A stretch of 41,024 nt of DNA, taken from positions 1-41,024 of the forward strand of contig CALFDA010000004.1 of NCBI GenBank assembly GCA_937950605.1, in the 5' to 3' direction. A program made the position numbers and the translations under genes. How positions within the stretch are numbered: position 1 is the first letter of the stretch; the number at the start of each line of letters is the position of its first letter. The notes under the pieces are model-generated. The model was given only the letters and a program-made list of their open reading frames with translations, searched no databases and was not told the DNA's origin. Positions 12,618-22,543 of this stretch are shown here, in pieces. The DNA comes from an uncultured PS1 clade bacterium. GTDB taxonomy: Bacteria > Pseudomonadota > Gammaproteobacteria > PS1 > Pseudothioglobaceae.

Positions 12618-14840
12618 TTAATTTTTAGAAGCGTTTGCGAGATGCTTGAGAAAATCTTGTGCATTAATCTCTCCCACAATGCGATACGAACGATTTTCAA
12701 CACCATCTTTAAAAAACAAAATACTTGGTGGTCCAACAATATCAAAACGTCTCATTAAAGTTTTGTCAATGTCATCATTAGCTGTAACATCTGCCTGCAA
12801 TGCAATGACATTGCTTATCTCTCGTACTACCTGTGCATTTGCAAAAACAAAACGCTCCAACTCTTTACAGGCAATACACCAATCTGCATAGAAGTCTAAC
12901 ATAACAATTTGTTTATTGATTTGCGCCTCATCTAACACGCGGTCTAAGTCATCACTTGATTTGATTTGTTTAAAAACAATGTGTGTTTTTTCTGCTTGAG
13001 TATTCGTAGCATAGCCAGCAAGTGGTGCCAACATATCACCACCACCACGTGCTACTAAGCCCCATAACAACAAACCATAAATCAATACCAACAACCCGAT
13101 GCCCTTAAAAATACGTTGCCAAGCACTTGTTGTATTCGTCAAAGAGTTCAACACCCCCATGGCAATTGGCGACAAAGTAAACAATGATGCCCATAATATC
13201 AACGACACATAAGGCGAAATAATGCGCTCTAATAGCCAAATTGCCACTGCTAGCATCAAAATGCCGAATATGTATTTAACATTGTCCATCCAACCACCAG
13301 ACTTAGGCAATTTACTCACACCTGCACCCACCAATAACAATGGTGCCCCCATACCTAGACTCATCACAAATAATGACAAACCGCCAAGCATAGCATCGCC
13401 CGTTTGTCCGATATAAATGAGTGCACCTGCAAGTGGGGGAGCAACACAAGGACCAACAATTAATGCTGATAACAAACCCATAATCGCCACGCCGATTAGG
13501 TTTCCACCTTCTTGTTTATTGCTGATATTAGTAATTTTGTTTTGTAAACTAGATGGTAATTGAATCTCATAATAACCAAACATTGAAAATGCTAATAACA
13601 CAAAAATAGCACTAAACAACATCAACATCCAAGGGGCTTGAAATAAGGCTTGCAAATTCTCGCCAAAATAACCCGCTATTACTCCTGCTATTGAATAAGT
13701 AACACTCATTGCAAACACAAAGACAATTGACATAATCAACGCTTTTTTAGTGCTAATCTCACCCTTTTGTCCAACAATAATGCCCGATAAAATCGGTATC
13801 ATTGGAAACACGCAAGGGGTCAATGAGAGCAACAGACCAAAGCCAAAGAAACTTACCAGAACCCAAAAAATATCGTCTTGTTGCAACAAGTTAGCAATTT
13901 TATCAGTTGCATTTAACGGTTTTTTATTTGCAATATTCGGCGTCCTAGGTTGCTGTTTATCGTGCTTAATTGCACCACTTTTTTCTAGTTTAGGCAGCCT
14001 GATATCGGTGGTTTTTTCTATTGGTGGATAGCAAATACCACCCAACCAACAACCTTGGAATTTAGCAATAAAATTAACTTGTGATGATTGAATATTAGTT
14101 AATGGAATATCAACATTTAACACCCCAGTGTGTACTTCAACCGTGCCAAAAAATTCATCATTTTTAATTGTTCCTTTAGGAAATTCAATATTACCAAATT
14201 CTGCACCTTTGACATCAATAAAAAACTTATTATGGTAAAGATAATATTCTGGATGAATATCCCAACTAGCACGCAGAGTATTAGCATCAATAGCCACTAA
14301 TGAGTAGGCAAACGCCTGATCCACAGGTAGTGGTTCATCAGAAATTGGGGTTACTTTTTCAACAACAGAGCGCATAGCAGGCTCGATTTTGGACAAAACA
14401 TTAAAAGCACTGTCAATCAGTGATTCGCTGTTATTATCAATTTTCAGGCTAACCGATTTCGTCATCGGCGGATAGCATACACCCAAATCCGCACAACCTT
14501 GAAACTCAACATTCACAACAATAATCTCTGATTCGTCGCCAACAATAGGCACACTAACCGAAACATTGTCGTGATACACTTCAACCCTGCCAAAAAATTC
14601 ATCATCTTTAATTGTTGCAACGGGAAATTGTGCTACACCTAGACGTTGAGGATGGTCTGATGCAATTTTGATTTTATCTTTATAAAGATAATAACCCTTA
14701 GCAATATCCCAAGTTAACAAAATTTTGTTATCAACAACTCTTCCCTTAAAGGCAAACGCTTGATCTGCGGGCAACAACTCTTCTTGTGCATTGGTAAATA
14801 TAGATATCAATAAAAGTAAAGACAACAAAATGTGTTTCAT
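12618..14840 (-). CDS. dsbD: Thiol:disulfide interchange protein DsbD with two N-terminal alpha domains
   Basis: Signal peptide; two periplasmic domains ending FQGCADLGVCYPP and FQGCWLGGICYPP; TM domain TPCVFPMIPILSG and VGPCVAPPLAGAL; C-terminal thioredoxin-like YADWCIACKELE. Confidence 0.96.
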   Translation of the reverse strand: MKHILLSLLLLISIFTNAQEELLPADQAFAFKGRVVDNKILLTWDIAKGYYLYKDKIKIASDHPQRLGVAQFPVATIKDDEFFGRVEVYHDNVSVSVPIVGDESEIIVVNVEFQGCADLGVCYPPMTKSVSLKIDNNSESLIDSAFNVLSKIEPAMRSVVEKVTPISDEPLPVDQAFAYSLVAIDANTLRASWDIHPEYYLYHNKFFIDVKGAEFGNIEFPKGTIKNDEFFGTVEVHTGVLNVDIPLTNIQSSQVNFIAKFQGCWLGGICYPPIEKTTDIRLPKLEKSGAIKHDKQQPRTPNIANKKPLNATDKIANLLQQDDIFWVLVSFFGFGLLLSLTPCVFPMIPILSGIIVGQKGEISTKKALIMSIVFVFAMSVTYSIAGVIAGYFGENLQALFQAPWMLMLFSAIFVLLAFSMFGYYEIQLPSSLQNKITNISNKQEGGNLIGVAIMGLLSALIVGPCVAPPLAGALIYIGQTGDAMLGGLSLFVMSLGMGAPLLLVGAGVSKLPKSGGWMDNVKYIFGILMLAVAIWLLERIISPYVSLILWASLFTLSPIAMGVLNSLTNTTSAWQRIFKGIGLLVLIYGLLLWGLVARGGGDMLAPLAGYATNTQAEKTHIVFKQIKSSDDLDRVLDEAQINKQIVMLDFYADWCIACKELERFVFANAQVVREISNVIALQADVTANDDIDKTLMRRFDIVGPPSILFFKDGVENRSYRIVGEINAQDFLKHLANASKN

Positions 14841-14986
14841 CTGCTTTCCTCTAAATACAATGATGTTTGTATTATGTTACACACCGCATGTCAATAAGTA
14901 AATATTATTTGTCAACATTATCATAATTTTTTTTACAAACAGTTTGTTTGTTCATGGTTAAAAATTGCTAATTGCATCACCAAACC

Positions 14987-15016
14987 AAAAAACCCCAAGC
15001 TTTCGCCTAGGGTTTT
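14987..15016 (-). terminator. Putative Rho-independent terminator downstream of adk
   Basis: On minus strand: AAAA CCCTAGGC GAAA GCTTGGGG TTTTTT, an 8-bp stem with two G-T pairs, GAAA loop and T-run. Confidence 0.8.
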
Positions 15017-15083
15017 CAAAAATTTAACGTAGTTGTAATGTTTGATTCGGTGTCTATTTAGGGTGGAATGACAAAAGCCAAAA

Positions 15084-15722
15084 TTAATTAATTTTTGCTT
15101 TAATTGCATCAACAACCGCATCAGATGAGAGTGCATCCACACTCAGCAACAAACCTTCAGCTTGATAAAAATCAACTAAAGGTGCTGTTTGTTTGTTGTA
15201 TACGTTTAAACGATTGCTGATTGCCTCTTCGGTTTCGTCATCACGTTGCGCCACAGCTCCACCACACTTATCACATACATCTTGAATTTTTGTCGGGTTA
15301 GATTTAACATTGTAAATTGCACCACACTTACTACAAGTACGACGCGTTGTTAGACGATCAAGAATTACATCTTTAGGAACATCTATTTCAACAACAGCAT
15401 CTAATTTTTCACCTATCTGATCAAGCAATGTTTTAAGTGCTTTAGCCTGTGGAATTGTGCGCGGAAATCCATCTAATAAATAGCCAGACTTACAATCATC
15501 TTCTTTAAGGCGCTCTTCCATAATACCCATAATGAGTTCATCAGACACCAAATCACCCGTTTTCATTGCCACTTCTGCTTGCTTGCCAAGTTGCGTACCA
15601 GCCGCAACAGCCGAACGCAAAATATCACCTGTAGAAATTTGAACTGAACCATCAAGTTTAGTTAATAATTTTGCAACCGTACCCTTGCCCGCACCTGGCG
15701 CACCTAGAAGAATGAGTTTCAT
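15084..15722 (-). CDS. adk: Adenylate kinase with zinc-binding-type LID
   Basis: MKLILLGAPGAGKGTVAKLL; LID RRTCSKCGAIYNVKSNPTKIQDVCDKCGG. Confidence 0.97.
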   Translation of the reverse strand: MKLILLGAPGAGKGTVAKLLTKLDGSVQISTGDILRSAVAAGTQLGKQAEVAMKTGDLVSDELIMGIMEERLKEDDCKSGYLLDGFPRTIPQAKALKTLLDQIGEKLDAVVEIDVPKDVILDRLTTRRTCSKCGAIYNVKSNPTKIQDVCDKCGGAVAQRDDETEEAISNRLNVYNKQTAPLVDFYQAEGLLLSVDALSSDAVVDAIKAKIN

Positions 15723-15816
15723 AATGTTTCCTTAAAAAATAAATAATCAAAATATAGTCAGTGTGTCATAAATCTAAAACAGGCGGATTATACCATCAAG
15801 GATTTTTATGTAAAAA

Positions 15817-16404
15817 CTACTGAACCACAACCACCATAGCCGGACGCACTAATCGACCATTGAGTGTGAAACCGATTTGCACAACCTCCAAAACAGAATT
15901 TGATTCCTTGTCGGGCATTGGCAACATATTAACCGCCTCATGCAACTCGGGATTAAAAGGCTGGTTTTTTGGATTAATCGACTCGACGCCAAATTTCTCT
16001 AAGGTAGAAAGAAAAATCTTGTCTGTCATCTTTAGACCTTCGATAATATTTTCGATGGTTGCACTTTCTTTATTAGCGGTTTTGAGTCCCATGCTTAATG
16101 AGTCCTTAATTTCAAGCAAAGCCTTAACAAAGCCATCTAATGCGAACTTATGCGCATTCTCTAAGTCTTTAATATTGCGACGCTTGATGTTTTCTATTTC
16201 GGCTTGAGCGCGCAACACTTTATCCCAATTATCTTTGGCAGATTGTTGCGCTTCTTTTAATTGTGCCCGCAAATCATCAATCTCAGATAGGCTAGAAGCG
16301 TTGTTAATCGCAGCTTCAATATTCGCAGTATCCATTGTTTTTTTATCTTGTGATTTTGCTGAATCTTGCGTATTTTTTTTGTTTTCTGCTTTCTTTTTTG
16401 TCAT
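15817..16404 (-). CDS. grpE: Nucleotide exchange factor GrpE
   Basis: [14 protein letters not shown]...; C-terminal [11 protein letters not shown]...[23 protein letters not shown]. Confidence 0.95.
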   Translation of the reverse strand: MTKKKAENKKNTQDSAKSQDKKTMDTANIEAAINNASSLSEIDDLRAQLKEAQQSAKDNWDKVLRAQAEIENIKRRNIKDLENAHKFALDGFVKALLEIKDSLSMGLKTANKESATIENIIEGLKMTDKIFLSTLEKFGVESINPKNQPFNPELHEAVNMLPMPDKESNSVLEVVQIGFTLNGRLVRPAMVVVVQ

Positions 16405-16477
16405 TTTTAGTGTTTAACTCGTGTATATTTTCATATTATGTAGTGTCTATTTTAAATAAATCAACAATAAATATTCT

Positions 16478-17296
16478 ATGTTTAACACAATTGGAATTAT
16501 TACTAAACCTAACGACTCACGCAGCGATGAGAAAGCCAAAATACTAAGCAATTTATTTATCAAAAAAAATGTGAAAGTAGTGCATGAAAACGAACAACAT
16601 ATTAAGCAAGCAGACTTAATTGTTGTTGTGGGCGGTGATGGCTCATTGCTTAGTGCCGCACGTACTTTTGTTGATAAAAAGATTCCAATATTAGGCATTA
16701 ATCTAGGTAGGCTTGGATTTTTAGCAGATGTGTCGATTACTGATATGGAAGAAATTGTTAATGAAGTTTTGAGTGGACGATTCACTCAAGAACAACGCCA
16801 TCTGTTATCTTGCCAAATCGAACAAAGAGATAAAACACTAGGACAATTTTTAGCGCTTAATGATGCCGTTATCCATAGAACAAAAGCTTTAAAAATGATT
16901 GAGTTTGAGTTGTTTATCAATGATACATTCGTTAGCAATCAACGCGCTGACGGACTTATCGTTACGACTCCAACTGGTTCAACTGCTTATGCTTTGTCAA
17001 GTGGCGGACCGATTATACACCCTGGAATAAACGCCATTGGTCTAGTGTCTATTTGCCCACACACCATGAGCCATCGACCTTTATTAGTGCCCGGTGATGA
17101 TAAAATATTAATCATAATCAAAGATGCGGAAGATGGTGCAATTATTAGTTTTGATGGACAAACTTCGGTTGCTATTGAAACAGAACAAGTTATTTGCTTA
17201 AACCAATATAGCAACGTTATCAACTTACTACACCCCAAACACTATGATTATTTCGAGATTATTCGCTCTAAATTACACTGGGGCAGCCAATTTTAA
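16478..17296 (+). CDS. nadK: NAD kinase
   Basis: VVVGGDGSLLSAAR; TPTGSTAYALSSGGPIIHP. Confidence 0.97.
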   Translation: MFNTIGIITKPNDSRSDEKAKILSNLFIKKNVKVVHENEQHIKQADLIVVVGGDGSLLSAARTFVDKKIPILGINLGRLGFLADVSITDMEEIVNEVLSGRFTQEQRHLLSCQIEQRDKTLGQFLALNDAVIHRTKALKMIEFELFINDTFVSNQRADGLIVTTPTGSTAYALSSGGPIIHPGINAIGLVSICPHTMSHRPLLVPGDDKILIIIKDAEDGAIISFDGQTSVAIETEQVICLNQYSNVINLLHPKHYDYFEIIRSKLHWGSQF

Positions 17297-17312
17297 ATAA
17301 AGTCATCAAACT

Positions 17313-18974
17313 ATGCTATCTGGGTTATCGGTTAAAAATCTAGCGGTTGTTGAAGAACTAAACTTGTCATTTAAATCTGGCATGAGCGTCATAACAGGCG
17401 AAACGGGTTCTGGCAAATCTATTATTTTGCAGGCTTTAAATTTAGCACTAGGTCATCGTAGTGATGCTACGCTTGTACGCTATGGACAAGACAAAGCTGA
17501 AGTTAGTGCCATCTTTGATGTATTCAAGCAAAAAAAGATACAAAACTACCTAAAAGAACAATCATTAGATGCGGATGGTGAATGTATTTTGCGTCGTATT
17601 ATTAGTAGTGATGGTCGCTCAAGAGCTTTTGTTAATGGCATCAACGTACCACTTTCGGTGATGCGTAGTGTGGGAGAATTGTTAATCAACATGCATGCTC
17701 AAAACGAGCACCAATTACTACTAAGTAGCAATCAGCAACGTGAATTGCTAGATGCTTATGCTAAAAACTCTAAATTATGTAATACGATCAATGTCTGTGT
17801 GTCCGAATATAATACAATCAGCAACCAAATTAGCGAACTAAATAGCAGCCAAGCATTCAAGCAACAACAGCAAGAATTATTACAACATCAATGGCAAGAA
17901 CTAAAAGATGCTATGCTTAATCAAAATGAGCTTGATACGATTGAAAACGATTTTAAAACCAGTGCAAATATCGGCAGTTTGATTGAAAAAACCGCACAAC
18001 TGCTTAATCAACTTGAATGTGAATCAGGTGTTAATACACAATTACTAAATACGCTTAATACAATAAATCAAGTGCTTGAAATCGACGAAAAACTTGCGCC
18101 TATTGCAGAACTACTCAACAGTGCACAAGTGCAAACTCAGGAAGCAATTTACGAATTAAACAACTATCTAAACGGCGTGTCTGTTGACGAGAAAACTGCC
18201 ACAGAACTAGAATCACGCTTGGGTGAGTTACATGATTTATCACGTAAACATAATTGTCAAATTACCGAACTAATCAACATCAAAGATAAGATTGCCATGG
18301 CTTTAGAAAAGATTGGTGGCACAAATGCGTCATTAGATATGCTAAAACAACAAAAGATGGCCTTAACGCAACAATACCAAGAATATACTAAAGCCTTAAG
18401 TAAGGCGAGAACCGATAAGTCAGCATTGCTGTCAAACCTAGTTACCGAAGAAATGCAAGTCTTAGGTATGCTGGGTAGCAGTTTTAAAGTTGACTTGCCA
18501 CAAAAAATGCAAGGCGTGCATTACAATGGCAATGAGGGCGTTGATTTCTTAGTGAAAACCAATATGGGTGACCACTTCAAGCCTTTGAAAAAGGTTGTTT
18601 CGGGGGGTGAATTATCACGTATTTCCTTAGCAATATCAGTAATAAATAGCAACAGCGAAAATACTCCAACCCTTATTTTTGATGAGGTTGATGTTGGCAT
18701 TAGTGGTGCAGTGGCTGAAGTGGTAGGGCAAAAACTCAAGCAGCTTTCCAAGCACTACCAAATCATTTGCATCACCCACCTAGCTCAAGTAGTTGCTTTT
18801 GGACATCAACACTTACGCGTGCAAAAAACACAAGAAAAAGATAGCACACAAACCACTGTTACACAACTCTCTGATAATCAACGTGTAGATGAAATTGCAC
18901 GTATTTTAGGTGGTGCAACCATCACCAACAAAACACGAATTGCTGCTGAAGAAATGCTTGCATTAAGCATTTAG
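17313..18974 (+). CDS. recN: DNA repair protein RecN
   Basis: MLSGLSVKNLAVVEELNLSF...GETGSGKSII; VSGGELSRISLAISVI; LIFDEVDVGISGAVAEVVGQKL. Confidence 0.97.
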   Translation: MLSGLSVKNLAVVEELNLSFKSGMSVITGETGSGKSIILQALNLALGHRSDATLVRYGQDKAEVSAIFDVFKQKKIQNYLKEQSLDADGECILRRIISSDGRSRAFVNGINVPLSVMRSVGELLINMHAQNEHQLLLSSNQQRELLDAYAKNSKLCNTINVCVSEYNTISNQISELNSSQAFKQQQQELLQHQWQELKDAMLNQNELDTIENDFKTSANIGSLIEKTAQLLNQLECESGVNTQLLNTLNTINQVLEIDEKLAPIAELLNSAQVQTQEAIYELNNYLNGVSVDEKTATELESRLGELHDLSRKHNCQITELINIKDKIAMALEKIGGTNASLDMLKQQKMALTQQYQEYTKALSKARTDKSALLSNLVTEEMQVLGMLGSSFKVDLPQKMQGVHYNGNEGVDFLVKTNMGDHFKPLKKVVSGGELSRISLAISVINSNSENTPTLIFDEVDVGISGAVAEVVGQKLKQLSKHYQIICITHLAQVVAFGHQHLRVQKTQEKDSTQTTVTQLSDNQRVDEIARILGGATITNKTRIAAEEMLALSI

Positions 18975-19243
18975 TTATTTGAGTTTAGGTGCAATAGTAA
19001 ATGTAGAATAGTCTGCTAGACACTCTAAGAAAGTGTGAAAATCAAGGTTTGGTTAAACAATAGGAGCGTTTTGTAAGAAACCAGTTTTTTACAAGAAAAT
19101 ATTTGACTTTTGTCAAACAAATCTTTTTGATTTTATTGCATTCTGTTTATGTATTAAAAAAGCACTAAAGCACTAAACCACTATCGAGGGTAAGATTTAG
19201 CGTGTTTGCATTTTGAAATAAAGTGTTTAATGTATTAATTACA

Positions 19244-21016
19244 TCAAAGCACACTAGTATAACCACCACCGTCAATTATATCTGCTAATGAGGAAGCTAT
19301 AGTTGGCATGTCTATGCCGTGAAAATAAATAACACAAACTTCTGATGATCTCATATCCCGTATCAGCAAGGCATCACCAACACCATCTATGCTGATACTA
19401 CTTACACTCGCAGGTTTAGCAGTTGATGTTGCATGGTTAAGATCAATCTTGTCTTCGCCTATTTGAAAATCTTCAATAACATTGTAATTATTGTTCATTG
19501 AAGATGCAGATGAGTTAACAAATTCATCAAAAATAAAAGTATCACTACCATCACCGCCGTGCATATGATTTATACCGAGTCCACCATATATAGTATCATT
19601 ACCTTCACCGCCTAATAACCTATCATTACCATTACCGCCATTTAACCTATCCATACCTGCTCCACCTATTAGCACATCATCACTTCCGTACCCAGCTAAA
19701 ACATCATCACCTGATCCAGCCATTATCACATCATTAGCATCCTGTCCAGAGTAGGATTGATCGACAGTTCTGCTGCTATCATCTGTATATATGCCTCCTG
19801 AACTACTTATATCCTCAAATAATTGTTTTATTTGTGATATTTTCTCATCAGGTATTTCAATATCAATTCCGTTTTCGCCTTGATAAACTAAATTATTTAT
19901 GTAATTATCGAACTCACTTTTAGTCTTGTGTTCAACTTCTAAATCTGTGCCATATTCTTGAGTTTTTATAACAGCGTAACTATCATTACTAAATTTAATG
20001 ACATCTACAAGCTTTCCGTCTGCATCAACCATTACAAGATCTTCACCATCTCGGGATACACTAATAGTTCCATCACTATTATCTTTGATCTCAAACATGT
20101 AGCCAGATGTATTAATGTTAAAAAAGGTATGTGTACTAGTGCCATCGTCATAAGTAGCAGTAACCTTAACCCTATAAGTATGATTGTTTTTAACAGCAGT
20201 ATTTGATGTGATACTAAGCGTGCGTGTTGAGGAGTCAAAATTAAACCATGAAGGCGTTATCACTTTACCATTTTCATCTATTAATTCAACACTATAGGTT
20301 GGTGCATCACCATCTTTATCGATAAAAGTATTTTCTGGTATAACCCAACTCTCATCAGTATTTGGGCTTCTATCAAAATTTTTATCGGCAATGGGGTTAG
20401 CAAGAAGTGGGTTGTTGTTTTCATCTTGGACAGTGTTTTCATCTTGGACAGTTGAATCACTAGGAGCATTCCCTCCGCCACTATCACCAGCAACGCCACC
20501 GCTGCCACCTAATAAACCCAGTGAAGCCACAGCAGGATTAAAAGTACCGACAACTATAAGTCTAGCAAAAGACTCAGCAAAAGATATAGATTGAGTATTA
20601 GCAATGGTTAATAGTGCATCATTATCACCATAAAAATGCATAATCTTTGAGCCCTCATCAAGGACAATAAAATCACTCTCAACAACATAATGCATGCCAC
20701 CTTCATCAGGTAGAGCAACTAAACAAGATGAATCAGTCGAACATACCTCAAAATAGTTGTCAAATACAACTGTGGTGTTGTCTTCAATTAACACCTCTAA
20801 ATCTTGCTTAACTTTTTTAGCAATTAGACTAAAGTCTTTGTTTAGAGTCTCGCCATCTTTGATAGTAATGTCATAGACATAACCTGATTGGACTTTGACG
20901 TGTTGAACACCCTTGCCCTTGTCGGCAATGATGTTGTTTTTGTTTAAGTCTTTGGCGAGGTTTTGTGGTGTTTGCTGTGGTGCTTTTGCTTCTATCGTTG
21001 TTGGCGTTGTCTCCAC
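19244..21016 (-). CDS. RTX-family protein, putative type I secretion substrate, with N-terminal prefix module, Ig/cadherin-like domain and C-terminal calcium-binding nonapeptide repeats
   Basis: GTG start preceded by AAGGAGAAGG; repeats GGAGMDRLNGGNGNDRLLGGEGNDTIYGGLG and YNVIEDFQIGEDKIDL typical of type I secretion targets; Ig-like NPIADKNFDRSPNT...YRVKVTATYDDGTSTHTF. No N-terminal signal peptide evident. Confidence 0.85.
   Translation of the reverse strand: METTPTTIEAKAPQQTPQNLAKDLNKNNIIADKGKGVQHVKVQSGYVYDITIKDGETLNKDFSLIAKKVKQDLEVLIEDNTTVVFDNYFEVCSTDSSCLVALPDEGGMHYVVESDFIVLDEGSKIMHFYGDNDALLTIANTQSISFAESFARLIVVGTFNPAVASLGLLGGSGGVAGDSGGGNAPSDSTVQDENTVQDENNNPLLANPIADKNFDRSPNTDESWVIPENTFIDKDGDAPTYSVELIDENGKVITPSWFNFDSSTRTLSITSNTAVKNNHTYRVKVTATYDDGTSTHTFFNINTSGYMFEIKDNSDGTISVSRDGEDLVMVDADGKLVDVIKFSNDSYAVIKTQEYGTDLEVEHKTKSEFDNYINNLVYQGENGIDIEIPDEKISQIKQLFEDISSSGGIYTDDSSRTVDQSYSGQDANDVIMAGSGDDVLAGYGSDDVLIGGAGMDRLNGGNGNDRLLGGEGNDTIYGGLGINHMHGGDGSDTFIFDEFVNSSASSMNNNYNVIEDFQIGEDKIDLNHATSTAKPASVSSISIDGVGDALLIRDMRSSEVCVIYFHGIDMPTIASSLADIIDGGGYTSVL
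20416..20451 (-). repeat. In-frame 18-bp direct repeat (two perfect copies, encodes TVQDEN-TVQDEN)
   Basis: Plus-strand unit tgttttcatcttggacag occurs twice back to back. Confidence 0.9.
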
Positions 21017-21080
21017 AATTCCTTCTCCTTTTTGATTCTACATAAACCTTAACATTACAAGTTTTGGGTTTATTGTTTAT

Positions 21081-21120
21081 ACTTTTTTACTTTTTTACTT
21101 TTTTACTTTTTTACTTTTTT
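21081..21120. repeat. Octanucleotide tandem repeat (ACTTTTTT)x5
   Basis: Five perfect contiguous copies, between the 3' end of icd and the GTG start of the 590-aa RTX gene. Confidence 0.97.
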
Positions 21121-21123
21121 TTC

Positions 21124-21145
21124 AAATATTTTTTAAAAAATATTT
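21124..21145. repeat. Perfect 22-bp AT-only palindrome AAATATTTTTTAAAAAATATTT
   Basis: Equal to its own reverse complement; lies between the icd stop and the octamer repeat. Confidence 0.9.
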
Positions 21146-21163
21146 ATATAAACATAACGCAAA

Positions 21164-22411
21164 TCATAATGAATCAATTATTGCATCACCAAACTCAGAG
21201 CAAGATAGCAAAGTAGCGCCTTGCATTAGTCGCTCTAAATCATAGGTTACAGTCTTGTTTTGGATAACATTTGATATAGCACTTAATACATTATCCGCAG
21301 CCTCAACCCAGCCTATGTAGCGCAACATCATCTCTGCTGAAAGAATAATTGAACTTGGATTAACTTTATTTTGCCCCGCATACTTTGGTGCTGTGCCATG
21401 TGTTGCCTCAAACACCGCTGTAGTGTCTGATAAATTAGCACCTGGGGCAATGCCGATACCGCCTATTTGTGCAGCAAGAGCATCTGAAATATAGTCCCCG
21501 TTTAAATTAAGTGTGGCAACCACTGAATATTCTTCTGGGCGTAATAGAATTTGTTGCAAGAAAGAATCGGTAATAACATCTTTAACGGTAATCGTTGTGC
21601 CTGTTTTTGGATTGCTAAATGCACACCAAGGTCCATCATCATTTACTTTAGCGCCAAATTCATCTCGTGCGAGTTCATAACCCCATTTTCTAAATCCTCC
21701 TTCGGTGAACTTCATAATATTGCCTTTATGCACCAAAGTTACTGAATCTTTGTCATTATCAATTGCATATTGAATGGCACTACGCACTAAACGCTGTGTG
21801 CCTTCTTGCGAAACTGGTTTAATACCAATACTAGAAGTTTGGGGAAAGCGAATTTTGTTTGTACCCATTTCATTTTGTAAAAAATCAATGACTTTTTTTG
21901 CCTCATTTGTACCTGCTTGATATTCAATACCTGAATAAATGTCCTCAGAATTTTCCCTAAAGATCACCATGTCAATTTTTTCGGGTGCTTTAATAGGTGT
22001 TGGGGTGCCACTAAAATATTGCACTGGACGCTGACAAATAAATAAATCAAGGGCTTGACGAATCGCCACATTAAGTGAGCATATACCGCCCCCGACTGGT
22101 GTTGTTAATGGACCTTTAATGGTTACTGCAAATTCTTGCATGGCATCTAGTGTTTCTTGTGGTAAGTATTCGCCATATAACGCGTTGGCTTTTTCGCCCG
22201 CATAAATCTCCACCCATTTAATAACTCTCTTGCCTTGATAAGTTTTTTCTATAACTGCATCAATGACTTTTTTCATCACTGGTGAGATGTCAACACCAAT
22301 ACCATCACCTTCAATGTAGCCAATAATTGGGTTATTTGGAACTTGAATAGCACCAGCGTTAAAAGTAATCTTTTCACCATCAACTGGTATGTGAATGTGT
22401 TTATCAGTCAT
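21164..22411 (-). CDS. icd: Isocitrate dehydrogenase (NADP+ type)
   Basis: [19 protein letters not shown]...; [43 protein letters not shown]. Confidence 0.96.
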   Translation of the reverse strand: MTDKHIHIPVDGEKITFNAGAIQVPNNPIIGYIEGDGIGVDISPVMKKVIDAVIEKTYQGKRVIKWVEIYAGEKANALYGEYLPQETLDAMQEFAVTIKGPLTTPVGGGICSLNVAIRQALDLFICQRPVQYFSGTPTPIKAPEKIDMVIFRENSEDIYSGIEYQAGTNEAKKVIDFLQNEMGTNKIRFPQTSSIGIKPVSQEGTQRLVRSAIQYAIDNDKDSVTLVHKGNIMKFTEGGFRKWGYELARDEFGAKVNDDGPWCAFSNPKTGTTITVKDVITDSFLQQILLRPEEYSVVATLNLNGDYISDALAAQIGGIGIAPGANLSDTTAVFEATHGTAPKYAGQNKVNPSSIILSAEMMLRYIGWVEAADNVLSAISNVIQNKTVTYDLERLMQGATLLSCSEFGDAIIDSL

Positions 22412-22543
22412 TTATAGAACTTTATATGTCCAGTGAAATTTTACTGCAAAATTATGTTTTTTATTACCAAATTTTTAGATAAAAAGCGTTATTTTATATG
22501 TTTTTAAATTGTATTTGTATAGTTGTTTAATTATATGCAACGC

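Noticed and set aside
19036-19180. Small direct repeats (gcactaaa x2) and AT-rich tracts between recN and the RTX gene
   Set aside because: Too short to separate from AT-rich background; no array structure.
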